Source: Clostridiales bacterium
GTDB taxonomy: Bacteria; Bacillota; Clostridia; Christensenellales; Borkfalkiaceae
Assembly (NCBI GenBank): GCA_015055835.1
Contig: SVHJ01000001.1
Span: 62,001-126,000, forward strand
Reading direction: 5' to 3'
DNA length: 64,000 nt
Shown: positions 26,657 to 34,938 of the stretch, piece by piece
Position numbering within the stretch: position 1 is the stretch's first letter
Layout: the number at the start of each line of letters is the position of its first letter
The notes under the pieces: model-generated
Seen by the model: the letters and a program-made list of their open reading frames with translations, nothing else
Told to the model about the DNA's origin: nothing
The model's database searches: none
Translations under genes and position numbers: made by a program

Positions 26657-26853
26657 TTTGTTTTCTCCTTAATATATTTTTTATTTTTTATTTGTTGAAC
26701 CACCTCGGCTAACGGAAACACCGCATGGTTCTGGGGGTAAATCTCTCTCAAACAAATTATTAAATAATTCGTTCTTTAATTAACTGACCCTCCTATAATT
26801 TTTTCCGTTTATAGTAATAATTTAAAAGCCAATAAGACAAACTAAACCATTAC
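26657..26853 (-). promoter_or_regulatory. Folded 5' leader of the Cys-rich lipoprotein gene
   Basis: About 197 bases lie between the proximal promoter and the ATG. Read on the minus strand, AACGGAAA (26802-26809) can pair perfectly with TTTCCGTT (26711-26718). The latter lies inside the loop closed by GAACCA (26726-26731) and TGGTTC (26697-26702), so a pseudoknot is possible. An AAGGAG ribosome binding site follows. I could not match it to a riboswitch class I know. Confidence 0.5.
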
Positions 26854-26860
26854 TACAGTT

Positions 26861-26889
26861 ATTTTAACTCAATTATTTAAGACTGTCAA
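26861..26889 (-). promoter_or_regulatory. Proximal promoter of the Cys-rich lipoprotein gene
   Basis: On the minus strand TTGACA (26884-26889), 17-bp spacer, TAAAAT (26861-26866). Predicted transcript start near 26854. Confidence 0.8.
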
Positions 26890-27148
26890 GTATTTTTTTA
26901 TAAAAAAATAACTTTTCAGCACAAAAATAAGTCCAGTTAAAACTCACCGCTTTAATGGATACTTCATCTTTATCAATCTTTTATAAGTTTTACAGCGATA
27001 AAAACCCCTGCAAAAATTATTACGTTAGAATTTTACACTTTATTAACAATATTGTCAAGTGTTTTTTTCTTTATTTTTGATGCTATATATTATATATAAT
27101 GTTTTAGAAAAATATATTAATCTTTTAACAAGTTTTCCACAATAAAAC
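26890..27148. other. Non-coding stretch with distal promoter
   Basis: No credible gene. It contains the distal promoter at 27030-27058 and an AT-rich inverted repeat at 26890-26911 (ATTTTTTTATAAAAAAAT type). Only a 7-codon ORF occurs downstream of the distal promoter, with no clear ribosome binding site. Confidence 0.5.
27030..27058 (-). promoter_or_regulatory. Distal promoter of the Cys-rich lipoprotein gene
   Basis: On the minus strand TTGACA (27053-27058), 17-bp spacer, TAAAAT (27030-27035), the same hexamers and spacing as the promoter 169 bp downstream. A transcript from here would carry a leader of about 365 bases. Confidence 0.75.
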
Positions 27149-27196
27149 AAAAAGAGAGAACTTTTTGGATACAACTCTTTTAATTCTCTCTTTTTT
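27149..27196 (-). terminator. Terminator of the patatin-like gene
   Basis: AAAAAGAGAGAA pairs with TTCTCTCTTTTTT over a loop of about 23 bases; A/T flanks on both sides. It lies 5 bp past the stop codon. Confidence 0.75.
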
Positions 27197-27200
27197 AAGT

Positions 27201-28004
27201 TTATCTTTTTATCTTTTTATCTTTTTTTATTATGGCTTTAATTTTATCTATATTATTCATAACCACATCATACCCCGCTTGATAAGCCTCTTCGTGATTT
27301 TTAAAACTATACGGCGAACGAGTTCCAAGGTCGGGCACTAATAATAGGTCTGGCTTTTCAGTTTTTAGTTTTTGATAGGTGTTTTTAGCATCAAGTATAT
27401 CAAATACTCTACCAAGCACGCCAACAAGCGTGTAATGATTAGGCGTTGTTTTTGTTTGGCCAAGCACGTCAACTGCTATAACCGTGGTAGCCCCCATCTT
27501 TTTTGCTAGGTTTATCGGCAACCTTTCCATAACGCCACCATCAACTAGCAACTTTTTTCCATCTTTTAGTGGTTTAAATACCCCAGGAATAGTTGAAGAG
27601 GCAACAACACCCATTGCAACTTTTTTATTTCCTTTAAGTTCAACAATTTTTCCCGTTAATATATCGGTGGCAACGCAAGCAAATGGAATTTTTAGTTCAT
27701 TAAACTTAGTTTCCCCAAAATATTTTTCAATAATCTTTTGAAGTTTTACCGATTTTAATAACGCTTGGTTTTTTAGTGGATTAACGGATAAATCTAATAA
27801 ATCCATCTTTTTTAAGGCAACGAACTCAGACAACATTTCATCAGGGCTCATACCTATTGCGTATGCGCCACCTACAACCGACCCCATTGAAGAACCGGTT
27901 ATTAAATCAACTTTAATACCATTGTCGTCAAGAGCTTTTAGCACACCAACGTGCGCAACCCCTCTTGCACCACCACTTCCTAATACTAATCCGATAGTTC
28001 CCAT
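27201..28004 (-). CDS. Patatin-like phospholipase family protein (RssA/YlbK-like)
   Basis: 267 residues. The patatin fold markers are complete: oxyanion loop GSGGARG (residues 9-15), nucleophile elbow GSSMG (about 38-42) and the second member of the Ser-Asp dyad in DGGVMERLPI (around 155). Such proteins are cytosolic or membrane-associated serine hydrolases acting on acyl lipids; bacterial short forms lack a defined substrate. It is the last gene of the uvrC-HAD-lon-engB-DUF6062 series, 17 bp behind the DUF6062-like gene. Confidence 0.92.
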   Translation of the reverse strand: MGTIGLVLGSGGARGVAHVGVLKALDDNGIKVDLITGSSMGSVVGGAYAIGMSPDEMLSEFVALKKMDLLDLSVNPLKNQALLKSVKLQKIIEKYFGETKFNELKIPFACVATDILTGKIVELKGNKKVAMGVVASSTIPGVFKPLKDGKKLLVDGGVMERLPINLAKKMGATTVIAVDVLGQTKTTPNHYTLVGVLGRVFDILDAKNTYQKLKTEKPDLLLVPDLGTRSPYSFKNHEEAYQAGYDVVMNNIDKIKAIIKKDKKIKR

Positions 28005-28021
28005 ATAATGCCTCTCTTATT

Positions 28022-28702
28022 TTATATTTCTTTATCGTCGCCAAAAAGTTTTGTTCTAGTTCTTTCAAGCACCCCTTCAGCCTCGCCCATAGGTTTGAGT
28101 TGATTTCTATAGTCGTGCTTTAAGCAAAACCAGTTTATGCCACCTATTATTTTAGATAGGCTTTGATTTTCCAAAGAAAACAAAAGTTCTAAATACTCTT
28201 TTGTTTTACCCCCAGCGTATTTTGAAAACCTTAACAATTCTTTATAGTGTTCTAAACAAAAACCTTTGTTTTTTGCAAATAGTTCCCTAAAATCTTTTTC
28301 GTTATCGTACATCTTTGCAATAGTTTTATAATACCTGTTCATATGTTCGTTCAAGTATTTACAAACTATACAAGTTTTCGTTTGTTCTTCTATTTTATTA
28401 ACTTCTTTTAACGCTTGTTTGTAATTTTTAGGTTCGGATAGTTTTTTGTTTAAGGTTTTAACCCTAGTTTCCATTTGAAGCGCAAGCCCAAGTTTACTTG
28501 GTCTATTAAAAAGCAAATCAAAATGGCGAACGCAAAAACCAAGTTCGTTAACCTCTTCCCTCGTATGGTCTTCCATTACGGCGTCGCCCAAAAACTGTTC
28601 GACTATCCCCTTTTCTACCGTTTTTTTAATTTCGCAAAGTGGGCACTCTACATTCTCCCCAAACTTTTCGTAAATTAAACCTGTGCTTATTTCGTATTTC
28701 AT
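28022..28702 (-). CDS. Cys/His-rich DUF6062-like protein
   Basis: 226 residues, no signal peptide. It has paired Cys/His motifs in order: CPLC (about residue 20), FCVRH (about 57), CIVC (about 112), FCLEH (about 148) and FCLKH (about 192), a pattern that suggests two or more structural zinc sites (inference). Length and motif order match the clostridial DUF6062 family as I remember it; function is unknown. The ATG overlaps the engB stop by 4 bp, so expression is coupled to engB. Confidence 0.72.
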   Translation of the reverse strand: MKYEISTGLIYEKFGENVECPLCEIKKTVEKGIVEQFLGDAVMEDHTREEVNELGFCVRHFDLLFNRPSKLGLALQMETRVKTLNKKLSEPKNYKQALKEVNKIEEQTKTCIVCKYLNEHMNRYYKTIAKMYDNEKDFRELFAKNKGFCLEHYKELLRFSKYAGGKTKEYLELLFSLENQSLSKIIGGINWFCLKHDYRNQLKPMGEAEGVLERTRTKLFGDDKEI

Positions 28703-29307
28703 TCTTCTTCTACGTATTCGCCCTCGGCAAACACTTTAATTATGTTTTCTATTCTATCCAAAACGTTTTCCTTTCCATACCTACTAGTAGCAGACGTTCC
28801 AAGTACGTTTTGTTCGCCTACTTTTAGGTAGTTTGCTAGGTTTTTAAGTTCTGGTTTTATTTTTGACTTTCCAAGTTTATCAACCTTTGTCGCAATCAAG
28901 GTAAATGGTAACGCATAGTGATAAAGATAGTTTATCATTTGCACGTCTTCAGCCGTTGGTTTATGGCGAACGTCAAGTAGTAAAAACACGTTTGCTATTT
29001 TACTAGTTTCAAAATAACGTTCCATAAGTCTTGCCCACTTATCTTTTTCACTTTTGCTTACTTTTGCAAAACCGTAGCCTGGTAAATCGGCTAAAACGAA
29101 TTCGCCAAAATCAAAATAGTTTATAAGTCTAGTTCTACCTGGTGTGTTAGAAGTTTTTGCCAACTTGTTTTGGTTTGCAAGCATATTTATAAAACTGCTT
29201 TTACCAACGTTAGACTTTCCTGCTACTGCTATTACTGGTTTATCAAAAGATAAAAAATCTTTTTCGTGTGCAACAGAAGTTATAAACTCTGCCTTTTTTA
29301 TTATCAT
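28699..29307 (-). CDS. engB: Ribosome biogenesis GTP-binding protein EngB (YsxC/YihA)
   Basis: 202 residues. GTPase motifs are clear: G1 GKSNVGKS (about 30-37), G2 region TSNTPGRT, G3 DLPGYGFA, G4 TKVDK, G5 around GTSATS. EngB is an essential GTPase that assists large-subunit assembly. It starts 4 bp inside the end of lon; lon-engB (ysxC) adjacency is common in Firmicutes. Confidence 0.96.
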   Translation of the reverse strand: MIIKKAEFITSVAHEKDFLSFDKPVIAVAGKSNVGKSSFINMLANQNKLAKTSNTPGRTRLINYFDFGEFVLADLPGYGFAKVSKSEKDKWARLMERYFETSKIANVFLLLDVRHKPTAEDVQMINYLYHYALPFTLIATKVDKLGKSKIKPELKNLANYLKVGEQNVLGTSATSRYGKENVLDRIENIIKVFAEGEYVEEE

Positions 29308-31646
29308 TTGTTTTCTCCAAAAGCCACTTCAAAAACCTTTTCTACGTTAGATACTGGTATGAAGTTTAACTTTTCCTTTATTTCGTTTGGTATTTCAAGT
29401 AAATCTTTTTGATTTTCTTTTGGTATGATTACGTCGGTTATTCCCATTCTAAATGCAGCAAGTGATTTTTCCTTTAACCCACCGATAGGTAACACTTTAC
29501 CACGAAGGGTTATTTCACCAGTCATTGCAACCTTTTTTCTTACAGGTTTTTTAGTAAACGCTGAAAGGATTGCAGTTGCCATAGTTATACCTGCGCTTGG
29601 TCCGTCTTTAGGGGTTGCGCCTTCCGGTACGTGAATATGAATATCCGTTTGTGAAAATCTATCTTCACTAATATTATATTTTTCAGCATTCGCTCTTATA
29701 TAACTTATAGCGGCACGGGCTGATTCTTTCATAACGTCGCCAAGCTTACCCGTTAAAATTATATCCCCTTTACCTGCCATTAAACCAATTTCAATAGTTA
29801 AAGTAGTTCCACCAAAAGCCGTCCACGCAAGTCCGGTTGCTGCGCCTACTTCATCTTCGGTTAACGCTAAATCTCTTTGGCGTTTTTTAATACCTAAATA
29901 TTTACCAACGCTAGTCTTTCCGATTACTTGTTTTTTAGTAGTTGCATCTTCGGCGAACTTGGTTGCAACCTTTCTCACTACAGAGTTAATTTCTCTTTCT
30001 AAATTTCTTACGCCTGCCTCTAAAGTATAACCTTCAATTATTTCTTTAACGGCATCTTCTTTTATAGTAAGATTTTTTGATTTTAAACCGTTGTTTTCTA
30101 ACGCTTTTGGTATTAAATATCTTTTTGCTATTTCAAGTTTTTCTTCGTTAGTATATCCAGTTAATTCAATAACTTCCATTCTGTCAAGTAATGGATATGG
30201 TATAGTTTCTAAAGAATTTGCCGTCGTTATGAATATTACTTTTGATAAATCGTAAGGAATATCCATATATCTATCTCTAAAAGTAGTGTTTTGTTCAGGG
30301 TCTAATACTTCTAAAAGCGCGCTTGCTGGATCGCCGTGGATATCTGATGAAAGTTTATCAATTTCATCAAGTAAGAATACTGGGTTTGCTGACTTTGCAT
30401 TCTTTAACCCAGTTATTATTCTACCAGGCATTGCGCCAACGTAAGTTCTTCTATGTCCTCTTATTTCAGACTCATCCTTTACGCCACCTAAACTCATTCT
30501 AACAAAGTTTCTATTTAGCGCTCTTGCAATAGATTTTGCTACTGAAGTTTTACCAACCCCCGGAGGGCCTACGAAACATAGAATAGGACCTTTTAATTTT
30601 TTAGTTAGTTTTAATACTGCAATATATTCGGTTATTCTTTGTTTAACCTTTTCTAAACCAAAGTGGTCGCTGTCCAAAATTTCCTTAGCCTCTACTAAAC
30701 TTTCGGTATCAGTCGTTACTTCGTTGAACGGTAATTGTTTTATCCAGTCAAGGTAGTTTAGTATTATAGAATAGTCTGGAGATGACGGGTTAATTTTGTC
30801 AAGTCTGTTTATTTCAGCAATAGCCTTTTCCCAAACTTCTTTTGGAAGATTTTTCTTTCTTAAATCTTCTTTTATCTTTTCCTTTTCATCTTCATCATCA
30901 CCAAGTTCAGTATGAATTGCTTTAATTTGTTCACGAAGATAATATTCTTTTTGACTTTTATCTATATTTTCCCTAACCTTGTTACTAATCTTCTTTTCAA
31001 CTTTTAATATTTCAAGTTCGTTCGTAAGTAAAGTAACGAATTTAGTAAGTCTTTCTACCGTGTCGGTCGTTTCTAATATCTCTTGACAGTCTTTTTCTTT
31101 TAAACTTAAAACGTTTAACGAATTATCTATAAATTCGTTAGCCTCTTCAATATCAGTTAACGGAATTAACACCTCTTTAGTTAAATGTTTATCAAGAAGT
31201 GAATATTCAAAAATCTTGTTTTTTGCTAAACGGAAAAGTGCTTCCGTTTCAATTGCGTTAGAAGAGGTGTAATCACTTCTTTCAACTATAACGGAAAACA
31301 TATCGTTAGTATTTACGTACTCGATAATTTTTGCCCTATACAATCCCTCAACTTGTACCTTTACGCTGTTGTTACTTCCCTTTACAATTTGCTTAATTCT
31401 AGCAACAACCCCAACTTCAAAAACGTCTTCTTTTTTAGGATTATCTTGAAAAGCGTTCTTTTGACTTGCAATAAAAATATTGCTCTTTATTTCCCTAGCC
31501 TTATCTATCGCTTTTAAAGACATTGCCCTACCTACGTCAAAAGAAAGAAAGGTTTTAGGAAGTAGTACCTTTCCACGAAGCGCAATCATAGGCACGGTTA
31601 CTACTTCTTTTATTAAATTTTCATTAGTTATTATTTCTTCCATCAT
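29304..31646 (-). CDS. lon: ATP-dependent protease La
   Basis: 780 residues from the ATG at 31646, chosen because AAGG lies just upstream; a reading 13 codons longer runs into the preceding gene. Lon N-terminal substrate domain (PMIALRGKVLLPKTFLSFDVGR) and coiled coil (residues ~190-260), AAA+ module with Walker A GPPGVGKTS and Walker B FLLDEID, and the proteolytic domain with Ser in PKDGPSAGITMA and Lys in GGLKEKSLAA. It degrades misfolded and regulatory proteins in the cytosol. The two adjacent Met codons at 31646 and 31643 are both possible starts. Confidence 0.96.
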   Translation of the reverse strand: MMEEIITNENLIKEVVTVPMIALRGKVLLPKTFLSFDVGRAMSLKAIDKAREIKSNIFIASQKNAFQDNPKKEDVFEVGVVARIKQIVKGSNNSVKVQVEGLYRAKIIEYVNTNDMFSVIVERSDYTSSNAIETEALFRLAKNKIFEYSLLDKHLTKEVLIPLTDIEEANEFIDNSLNVLSLKEKDCQEILETTDTVERLTKFVTLLTNELEILKVEKKISNKVRENIDKSQKEYYLREQIKAIHTELGDDEDEKEKIKEDLRKKNLPKEVWEKAIAEINRLDKINPSSPDYSIILNYLDWIKQLPFNEVTTDTESLVEAKEILDSDHFGLEKVKQRITEYIAVLKLTKKLKGPILCFVGPPGVGKTSVAKSIARALNRNFVRMSLGGVKDESEIRGHRRTYVGAMPGRIITGLKNAKSANPVFLLDEIDKLSSDIHGDPASALLEVLDPEQNTTFRDRYMDIPYDLSKVIFITTANSLETIPYPLLDRMEVIELTGYTNEEKLEIAKRYLIPKALENNGLKSKNLTIKEDAVKEIIEGYTLEAGVRNLEREINSVVRKVATKFAEDATTKKQVIGKTSVGKYLGIKKRQRDLALTEDEVGAATGLAWTAFGGTTLTIEIGLMAGKGDIILTGKLGDVMKESARAAISYIRANAEKYNISEDRFSQTDIHIHVPEGATPKDGPSAGITMATAILSAFTKKPVRKKVAMTGEITLRGKVLPIGGLKEKSLAAFRMGITDVIIPKENQKDLLEIPNEIKEKLNFIPVSNVEKVFEVAFGENK

Positions 31647-31653
31647 TTTTTCC

Positions 31654-32457
31654 TTATAAACAATACTTTCTAAGTAAATACTCAACTGGGTTTTCTTTAA
31701 AAGGCACGGTCACTTCATCAGCAACCTCTTTTAATTCAGGAAAACCGTCGCCAACGCAAACGCCATACGCGCCTGAAGTTAAAAGCCCTTTATCGTTTAG
31801 GCTATCCCCTATAGCCATAGTATCTTTTAAGTCAATGCCGTATCTTTTTGCTAAAAACTTAACGGCGTGTCCTTTATCACAAGCAGGATTGATTACTTCA
31901 AGTAAGTAATCCCCACTCATATTAACTTCGTACTTACCTTGGTATTTATCTTTTAATTCTTTTAATAATTTACGAAGATTTTTTTCTTCGTTCATACACA
32001 TTATCTTTTGGGTAACGCCATTTTTTTCTTTGATTAACTTTACCAAGTCTTCGCGACATTCCCCTTTTATATCCGACCTAGTACAATAACCTGTCGTGTA
32101 AAAATTAACTTTGTTAAAATAAAGTTTACTATCTATATCAATTAAAACCGTTCTATCATTTTTAACTAAATCGTTAACGATTTCAATAGACTCTTCAGGC
32201 GTTAATCCACCTGAAAACAAAACTTCATTTTTATCTATATCATATATGGTTGCACCTTGATAACAAACAAGGTCGCCACCTAAATTATGTCTTTGACAAA
32301 TTCTTATAGCAGAATCATACATTCTACCAGTACAAATAACAAACTTTCCACCCTTTTGTTGGTATTCTTTTATAGCCTTAACGGTAACGTCGTTAATTAT
32401 CCCTGGTGAAACGCCAAGCGTACCGTCAAAATCAGAAATTACAAATTTAAATTTCAT
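31654..32457 (-). CDS. Cof-type HAD-IIB phosphatase
   Basis: 267 residues. HAD motif I FVISDFDGTLG (residues 5-15, nucleophile Asp9 or nearby), motif II VICTGRM, motif III Lys in CDKGHAVKFL and motif IV AIGDSLNDKGLL. The large C2B cap between motifs II and III marks the Cof/YidA branch, which dephosphorylates sugar phosphates or cofactors such as FMN and PLP precursors. Substrate unknown. It lies between uvrC (3 bp) and lon (7 bp). Confidence 0.92.
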   Translation of the reverse strand: MKFKFVISDFDGTLGVSPGIINDVTVKAIKEYQQKGGKFVICTGRMYDSAIRICQRHNLGGDLVCYQGATIYDIDKNEVLFSGGLTPEESIEIVNDLVKNDRTVLIDIDSKLYFNKVNFYTTGYCTRSDIKGECREDLVKLIKEKNGVTQKIMCMNEEKNLRKLLKELKDKYQGKYEVNMSGDYLLEVINPACDKGHAVKFLAKRYGIDLKDTMAIGDSLNDKGLLTSGAYGVCVGDGFPELKEVADEVTVPFKENPVEYLLRKYCL

Positions 32458-32460
32458 AGG

Positions 32461-34254
32461 TTAAAATATCTCCTTCAAAGTTTCAGCCAAGGTTTTACCT
32501 ATACCAGAAACTTCCATTAGTTCTTCTTTAGTTGCCTTTTTTATCCCCTCTACGTCTTTAAATCTTTCCAGTAAAAGCGCTTTTGTTTTTTTGCCTACCC
32601 CAGGAGTATCGTCAAGTTTAGAAGAAAGCATACGCTTACTTCTTAAAGTTTGATGATAAGTAAGGGCAAAACGGTGCGCCTCATCCCTTATTCTTTGAAG
32701 TAGTCTTAAGCAATAATCACTCTTTGGTAGTTTTATACTTTCCTTTTTATAAAGAGTAAAAATCTCCTCTTCCCTTTCGGCTAAAGATATTAAATCAATA
32801 TCCGTTATATTAAGTTCGTCAAAGACTTGCTTTATAGAAGAAAGTTGCCCTTTACCACCGTCGATTATAATAAGGTCAGGCTTAGCAAAATTTTCATCAG
32901 CAAGCCTACTTAATCTTCTTCTTAAAACCTCTTTTAAACTTTCAAAGTCGTTAGCCCCTTCGACCGTTTTTATTTTAAATCTACGGTAAAGATTTTTATC
33001 CTTTTCCCCGTCAATAAAAACCACCATTGAGCCGACTTTATCAACGCCACTTATATTAGAAATATCGTAGCATTCCATACGCCTTGGGTACTTACTTAAT
33101 TTTAACAGTTCTTTAAGCTTTTGACAAGCAATTACCGTCATATCTTCTTTGTGTTTTATTTTAGTATTTATATTTTCAAGATAGTCGGTTGCGTTTTCTC
33201 TACCCATCTCAACAAGGCTCTTTTTTAATCCCTTTTTAGGGCTAACAATTTTAACCTTTTTATTAAATGCGTTAAAGAAATATTCTTCGATATTTTCCCT
33301 TTCTAAAAGTTCTTCACTAATAACAATTTCACTAGGAATTTCTTCGGCTAAATTATAGTACCCGGTTAGAAACTGACGGATAGCGTCTTCATCTAAAATA
33401 GGGTTATTAAAACTAAAGTTATTCGACCCTAAAATTCTACCCTTTCTAACCACCAAAACGTTTGCAGAAGAATAGATATTATTAGTGTAAAAACATATAA
33501 CGTCAAGGTCGATTAACTTACCAAGTTCGGCAAGTTTTTTCTCTTTAATTTTTTGTAAACTTTGTAATTTTTCTTTATATTTTAGGGCGATATTAAACTC
33601 TTCTTTTTCAGCAAAAGCCATCATTTTATCCGTTAAAATTTTTTCAATTTCCTTATCGTTTCCGTTAAGAAAATCTATGGCTTTATCCACCTTTATTTTA
33701 TACTCTTTAGGCGTTATTTTTAAAGCGCACGGAGCGTCGCATTTTTTAAGGTGAAAGTTCAAACATTCCTTTCTTTTTTTGCCGTTTAATTTAATAGAAC
33801 AAGGGCGAAGAGAAAAGGCAAGATTTACAATTTCAATTATCTCTTTTGGGGAAGTTCCGTTCATAAACGGCCCAAAGTATTTTGCCCCGTCTTTTTTAAT
33901 TTTTCTAGTCAAAGTAAGGGTAGGAAAATCTTCTTTTAAATTAATTTTTAAGTAAGGATAAGTTTTGTCGTCCTTAAGTAAAATATTGTACTTTGGTTGA
34001 TGCTTTTTTATTAAATTATTTTCAAGCGATAACGCATCAACTTCCGTCTTTGTGATTATATAGTAAAAGTCAACGATACTTTTTGTCATTGCTAAAACTT
34101 TGTTGTTTTTAACACCGTTAAAAAAGTATTGTCGTACCCTATTTTTTAAGTTTTTAGCCTTACCAACGTATATAATATTTTTGTTTTCATCAAGCATTAC
34201 GTACACGCCTGGATTAGTTGGTAAAAGCTTAATTTTTTCTTCTAAAACGTTCAT
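32461..34254 (-). CDS. uvrC: Excinuclease ABC subunit C
   Basis: 597 residues. GIY-YIG nuclease domain at the N-terminus (PGVYVMLDENKNIIYVGKAKNL, residues 15-36) for the 3' incision, a UVR motif for UvrB binding near residue 210 (ILTDKMMAFAEKEEFNIALKYKEKL), the RNase H-like nuclease domain for the 5' incision (MECYDISNISG, IIDGGKGQL) and C-terminal helix-hairpin-helix pair (LDDTPGVGKKTKALLLERF, EVSGIGKTLAETL). First gene of the run through to the patatin gene. Confidence 0.97.
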   Translation of the reverse strand: MNVLEEKIKLLPTNPGVYVMLDENKNIIYVGKAKNLKNRVRQYFFNGVKNNKVLAMTKSIVDFYYIITKTEVDALSLENNLIKKHQPKYNILLKDDKTYPYLKINLKEDFPTLTLTRKIKKDGAKYFGPFMNGTSPKEIIEIVNLAFSLRPCSIKLNGKKRKECLNFHLKKCDAPCALKITPKEYKIKVDKAIDFLNGNDKEIEKILTDKMMAFAEKEEFNIALKYKEKLQSLQKIKEKKLAELGKLIDLDVICFYTNNIYSSANVLVVRKGRILGSNNFSFNNPILDEDAIRQFLTGYYNLAEEIPSEIVISEELLERENIEEYFFNAFNKKVKIVSPKKGLKKSLVEMGRENATDYLENINTKIKHKEDMTVIACQKLKELLKLSKYPRRMECYDISNISGVDKVGSMVVFIDGEKDKNLYRRFKIKTVEGANDFESLKEVLRRRLSRLADENFAKPDLIIIDGGKGQLSSIKQVFDELNITDIDLISLAEREEEIFTLYKKESIKLPKSDYCLRLLQRIRDEAHRFALTYHQTLRSKRMLSSKLDDTPGVGKKTKALLLERFKDVEGIKKATKEELMEVSGIGKTLAETLKEIF

Positions 34255-34291
34255 ATATTTATTATAACCGTTTTTTTAAACTTTTTCAAGA

Positions 34292-34624
34292 TTAGTAACC
34301 TAAAAATTCCACACCTTTTAATATAACTTCGTTAAGAACTTCCCCCTTTAATGAGTAAAACACTACTTTACCCTGTCTTTTTGCCTTTACTGCATTAAGA
34401 TTTTTAAGTAGTCTAAGTTGATGCGAAACGGTTGTTTGGTTAAGTAAAAGTAGTTTAGAAATATCGTTTACACACATCTCTGAAATGGAAAGAGCCGATA
34501 AAATTTTCAGTCTTGTGCCGTCGCTAAATATAGTAAAAAAACAAACTAAATCTTCTACCATTTCTTCCGTTAAAGAATAATCTTTAACCATATTTTGCAT
34601 ACGCTTATCAAGTAATATATCCAT
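34292..34624 (-). CDS. ArsR/SmtB-family transcriptional regulator
   Basis: 110 residues with the winged-helix ArsR fold: ADxTRLKIL-like FSDGTRLKILSAL (34-46), recognition helix LNQTTVSHQLRLLKNLNAV (61-79) and wing KRQGKVVFYSL. The usual metal site ELCVCDL is replaced by EMCVNDIS, leaving single Cys at 28 and 51, and no His/Asp set is seen in the last helix. It may sense something other than the usual metals. It is divergent from the 47-residue peptide gene at 34744, a likely target. Confidence 0.88.
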   Translation of the reverse strand: MDILLDKRMQNMVKDYSLTEEMVEDLVCFFTIFSDGTRLKILSALSISEMCVNDISKLLLLNQTTVSHQLRLLKNLNAVKAKRQGKVVFYSLKGEVLNEVILKGVEFLGY

Positions 34625-34743
34625 AAAAATTCTCCTTATTATTTATAAATATATTTTATCACGCATTTTCATTTGTACATATTTTAGTTTTTTACGCATA
34701 TTGTATAATAAAGTCTATTTTTGATGAAAGAGGAGGTAAAAAA

Positions 34744-34887
34744 GTGAACAACAACAATTTAGTTTTAATTGCTCTTTTGTTTTTACTTTTAAACGGTGGG
34801 TGTATAAACACCACTCAACTGCTACTACTATTAGCGCTACTAACCACAACGAATGGCTGTGGACTTTTTGGTAATACTAATACTTAA
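34744..34887 (+). CDS. 47-residue Leu-rich Cys-containing membrane micropeptide
   Basis: GTG start with a strong GAGGAGGT ribosome binding site 6 bp upstream; a TATAAT box lies at 34703-34710. The product begins MNNNNLVLIALLFLLLNGGC, followed by INTTQLLLLLALLTTTNGCG and a short LFGNTNT tail: two hydrophobic stretches, each followed by a Gly-Cys or Cys-Gly turn. A terminator follows immediately. I recognise no family; it could be a membrane peptide, small regulator or toxin-like peptide. Codons and signals support real expression. Confidence 0.65.
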   Translation: MNNNNLVLIALLFLLLNGGCINTTQLLLLLALLTTTNGCGLFGNTNT

Positions 34888-34900
34888 AAAAATAGACAAA

Positions 34901-34925
34901 AAAAGGCTACCATAAGTAGCCTTTT
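34901..34925. terminator. Bidirectional terminator (micropeptide / M16 peptidase)
   Basis: AAAAGGCTAC pairs with GTAGCCTTTT around CATAA. It serves the plus-strand micropeptide and, read the other way, the minus-strand peptidase gene. Confidence 0.85.
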
Positions 34926-34938
34926 AATTTTATAAAAA

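Noticed and set aside
26657-26853. Known riboswitch (c-di-GMP-I, T-box, ZTP, cobalamin) in the lipoprotein leader
   Set aside because: GTTAGCCGAGG and GAGGTGG only superficially recall c-di-GMP-I and T-box motifs; the rest of each consensus is absent.
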